A DNA stretch of 6,737 bases from CAYOCE01 sp964402405 (GTDB lineage: Bacteria > Pseudomonadota > Alphaproteobacteria > UBA7879): the NCBI GenBank assembly GCA_964402405.1, contig CAYOCE010000058.1, forward strand, positions 1 through 6,737, in the 5' to 3' direction. Under the pieces are notes generated by a model. It saw only the letters and a list, made by a program, of their open reading frames with translations, was not told the DNA's origin and did no database searches. Below, piece after piece: positions 6,442 to 6,737 of this stretch (positions within the stretch are counted from its first letter, which is position 1; each line of letters opens with the position of its first letter). The translations under genes and the position numbers were made by a program.

Positions 6442-6737
6442 ATGACTAAAAAACGCGATGACATTCCCCCAGAGGACATGGACCTATGGGCCCAGATAAA
6501 CCAGGGAATCAAGCCTTTAAAAACCAAAAAGAAATTGGGAAGAAAACCACACGATCTAAAGCGTACTTTTTATAAGAAGGCTCAGGATTCTTTTCAAATT
6601 CCTGAAAAGCCCAGTTTTTACTACCCTCCAACAGTTTCTATTTCAGCAGATTCAAAACCCACAGAGGATCCGACCCTGACGCGTAAAATTAGAAAACGTA
6701 AGATACCCATAGAAGCTAGTTTGGACCTTCATGGGAT
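6442..6737 (+). CDS. Smr-domain protein, N-terminal part (3' end outside window)
   Basis: The frame is open from ATG 6442 to the window end, giving 98 complete codons plus two bases. The first 80 or so residues are charged and low in predicted structure (MTKKRDDIPPEDMDLWAQIN, then Lys-rich and Pro/Ser/Tyr-rich text). They are followed by TRKIRKRKIPIEASLDLHG at 80-98. The basic run plus 'IPIEAxLDLHG' is the characteristic entry to the Smr domain (MutS2 C-terminal type, a nucleic-acid-binding or nicking module). The remaining domain lies beyond the window, so its later conserved motifs cannot be checked. In alphaproteobacteria such stand-alone Smr proteins commonly follow mltA, which supports the assignment; their cellular role is not well defined. 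It starts eight bases after mltA, so it is presumably the next gene of the same operon. Confidence 0.85.
   Translation, partial: MTKKRDDIPPEDMDLWAQINQGIKPLKTKKKLGRKPHDLKRTFYKKAQDSFQIPEKPSFYYPPTVSISADSKPTEDPTLTRKIRKRKIPIEASLDLHG

Overview
The window reads as a compact single-strand operon from an alphaproteobacterium. The basis is the MurG/MurC/type IIb MurB/FtsQ protein types and the pairing of a lytic transglycosylase of the MltA family with a downstream Smr-domain protein, an alphaproteobacterial neighbourhood. A possible placement is an intracellular lineage such as Holosporales or Rickettsiales, suggested by the moderate base composition, the eroded division/cell-wall (dcw) cluster and an Rpn/PD-(D/E)XK-type tail upstream. 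This placement is inference and no marker gene fixes it.

Layout, all on the + strand: the 3' end of an Rpn-like nuclease/transposase-type gene (1-213); murG (232-1314); murC (1327-2718); a gene for a small secreted protein with two H-x-T motifs (2740-3537); murB (3566-4504); ftsQ (4492-5355); mltA (5348-6433); and the 5' part of an Smr-domain gene (6442-6737, cut by the window edge). Gaps between genes are 8-28 bases, two junctions overlap (murB/ftsQ by 13 bases, ftsQ/mltA by 8), and no hairpin terminator or convincing promoter lies between genes. There is no gene-free stretch longer than 28 bases.

The genes fit one process, building and remodelling the peptidoglycan wall during growth and division. 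MurB and MurC make UDP-MurNAc and add L-Ala in the cytoplasm. MurG makes lipid II at the membrane. FtsQ links the divisome, and MltA cleaves glycan strands in the periplasm. Compared with the usual alphaproteobacterial order (murG-murC-murB-ddl-ftsQ-ftsA-ftsZ), ddl is missing between murB and ftsQ, ftsA/ftsZ do not follow ftsQ, and mltA-smr is attached instead.

The most unusual element is the gene between murC and murB. It is visibly more AT-rich than its neighbours, has a clean Sec signal peptide, and carries paired [LM]-H-x-T-L motifs 92 residues apart, the signature arrangement of 2H phosphoesterases. A secreted 2H-like enzyme inside a murein operon is the best candidate here for something undescribed.
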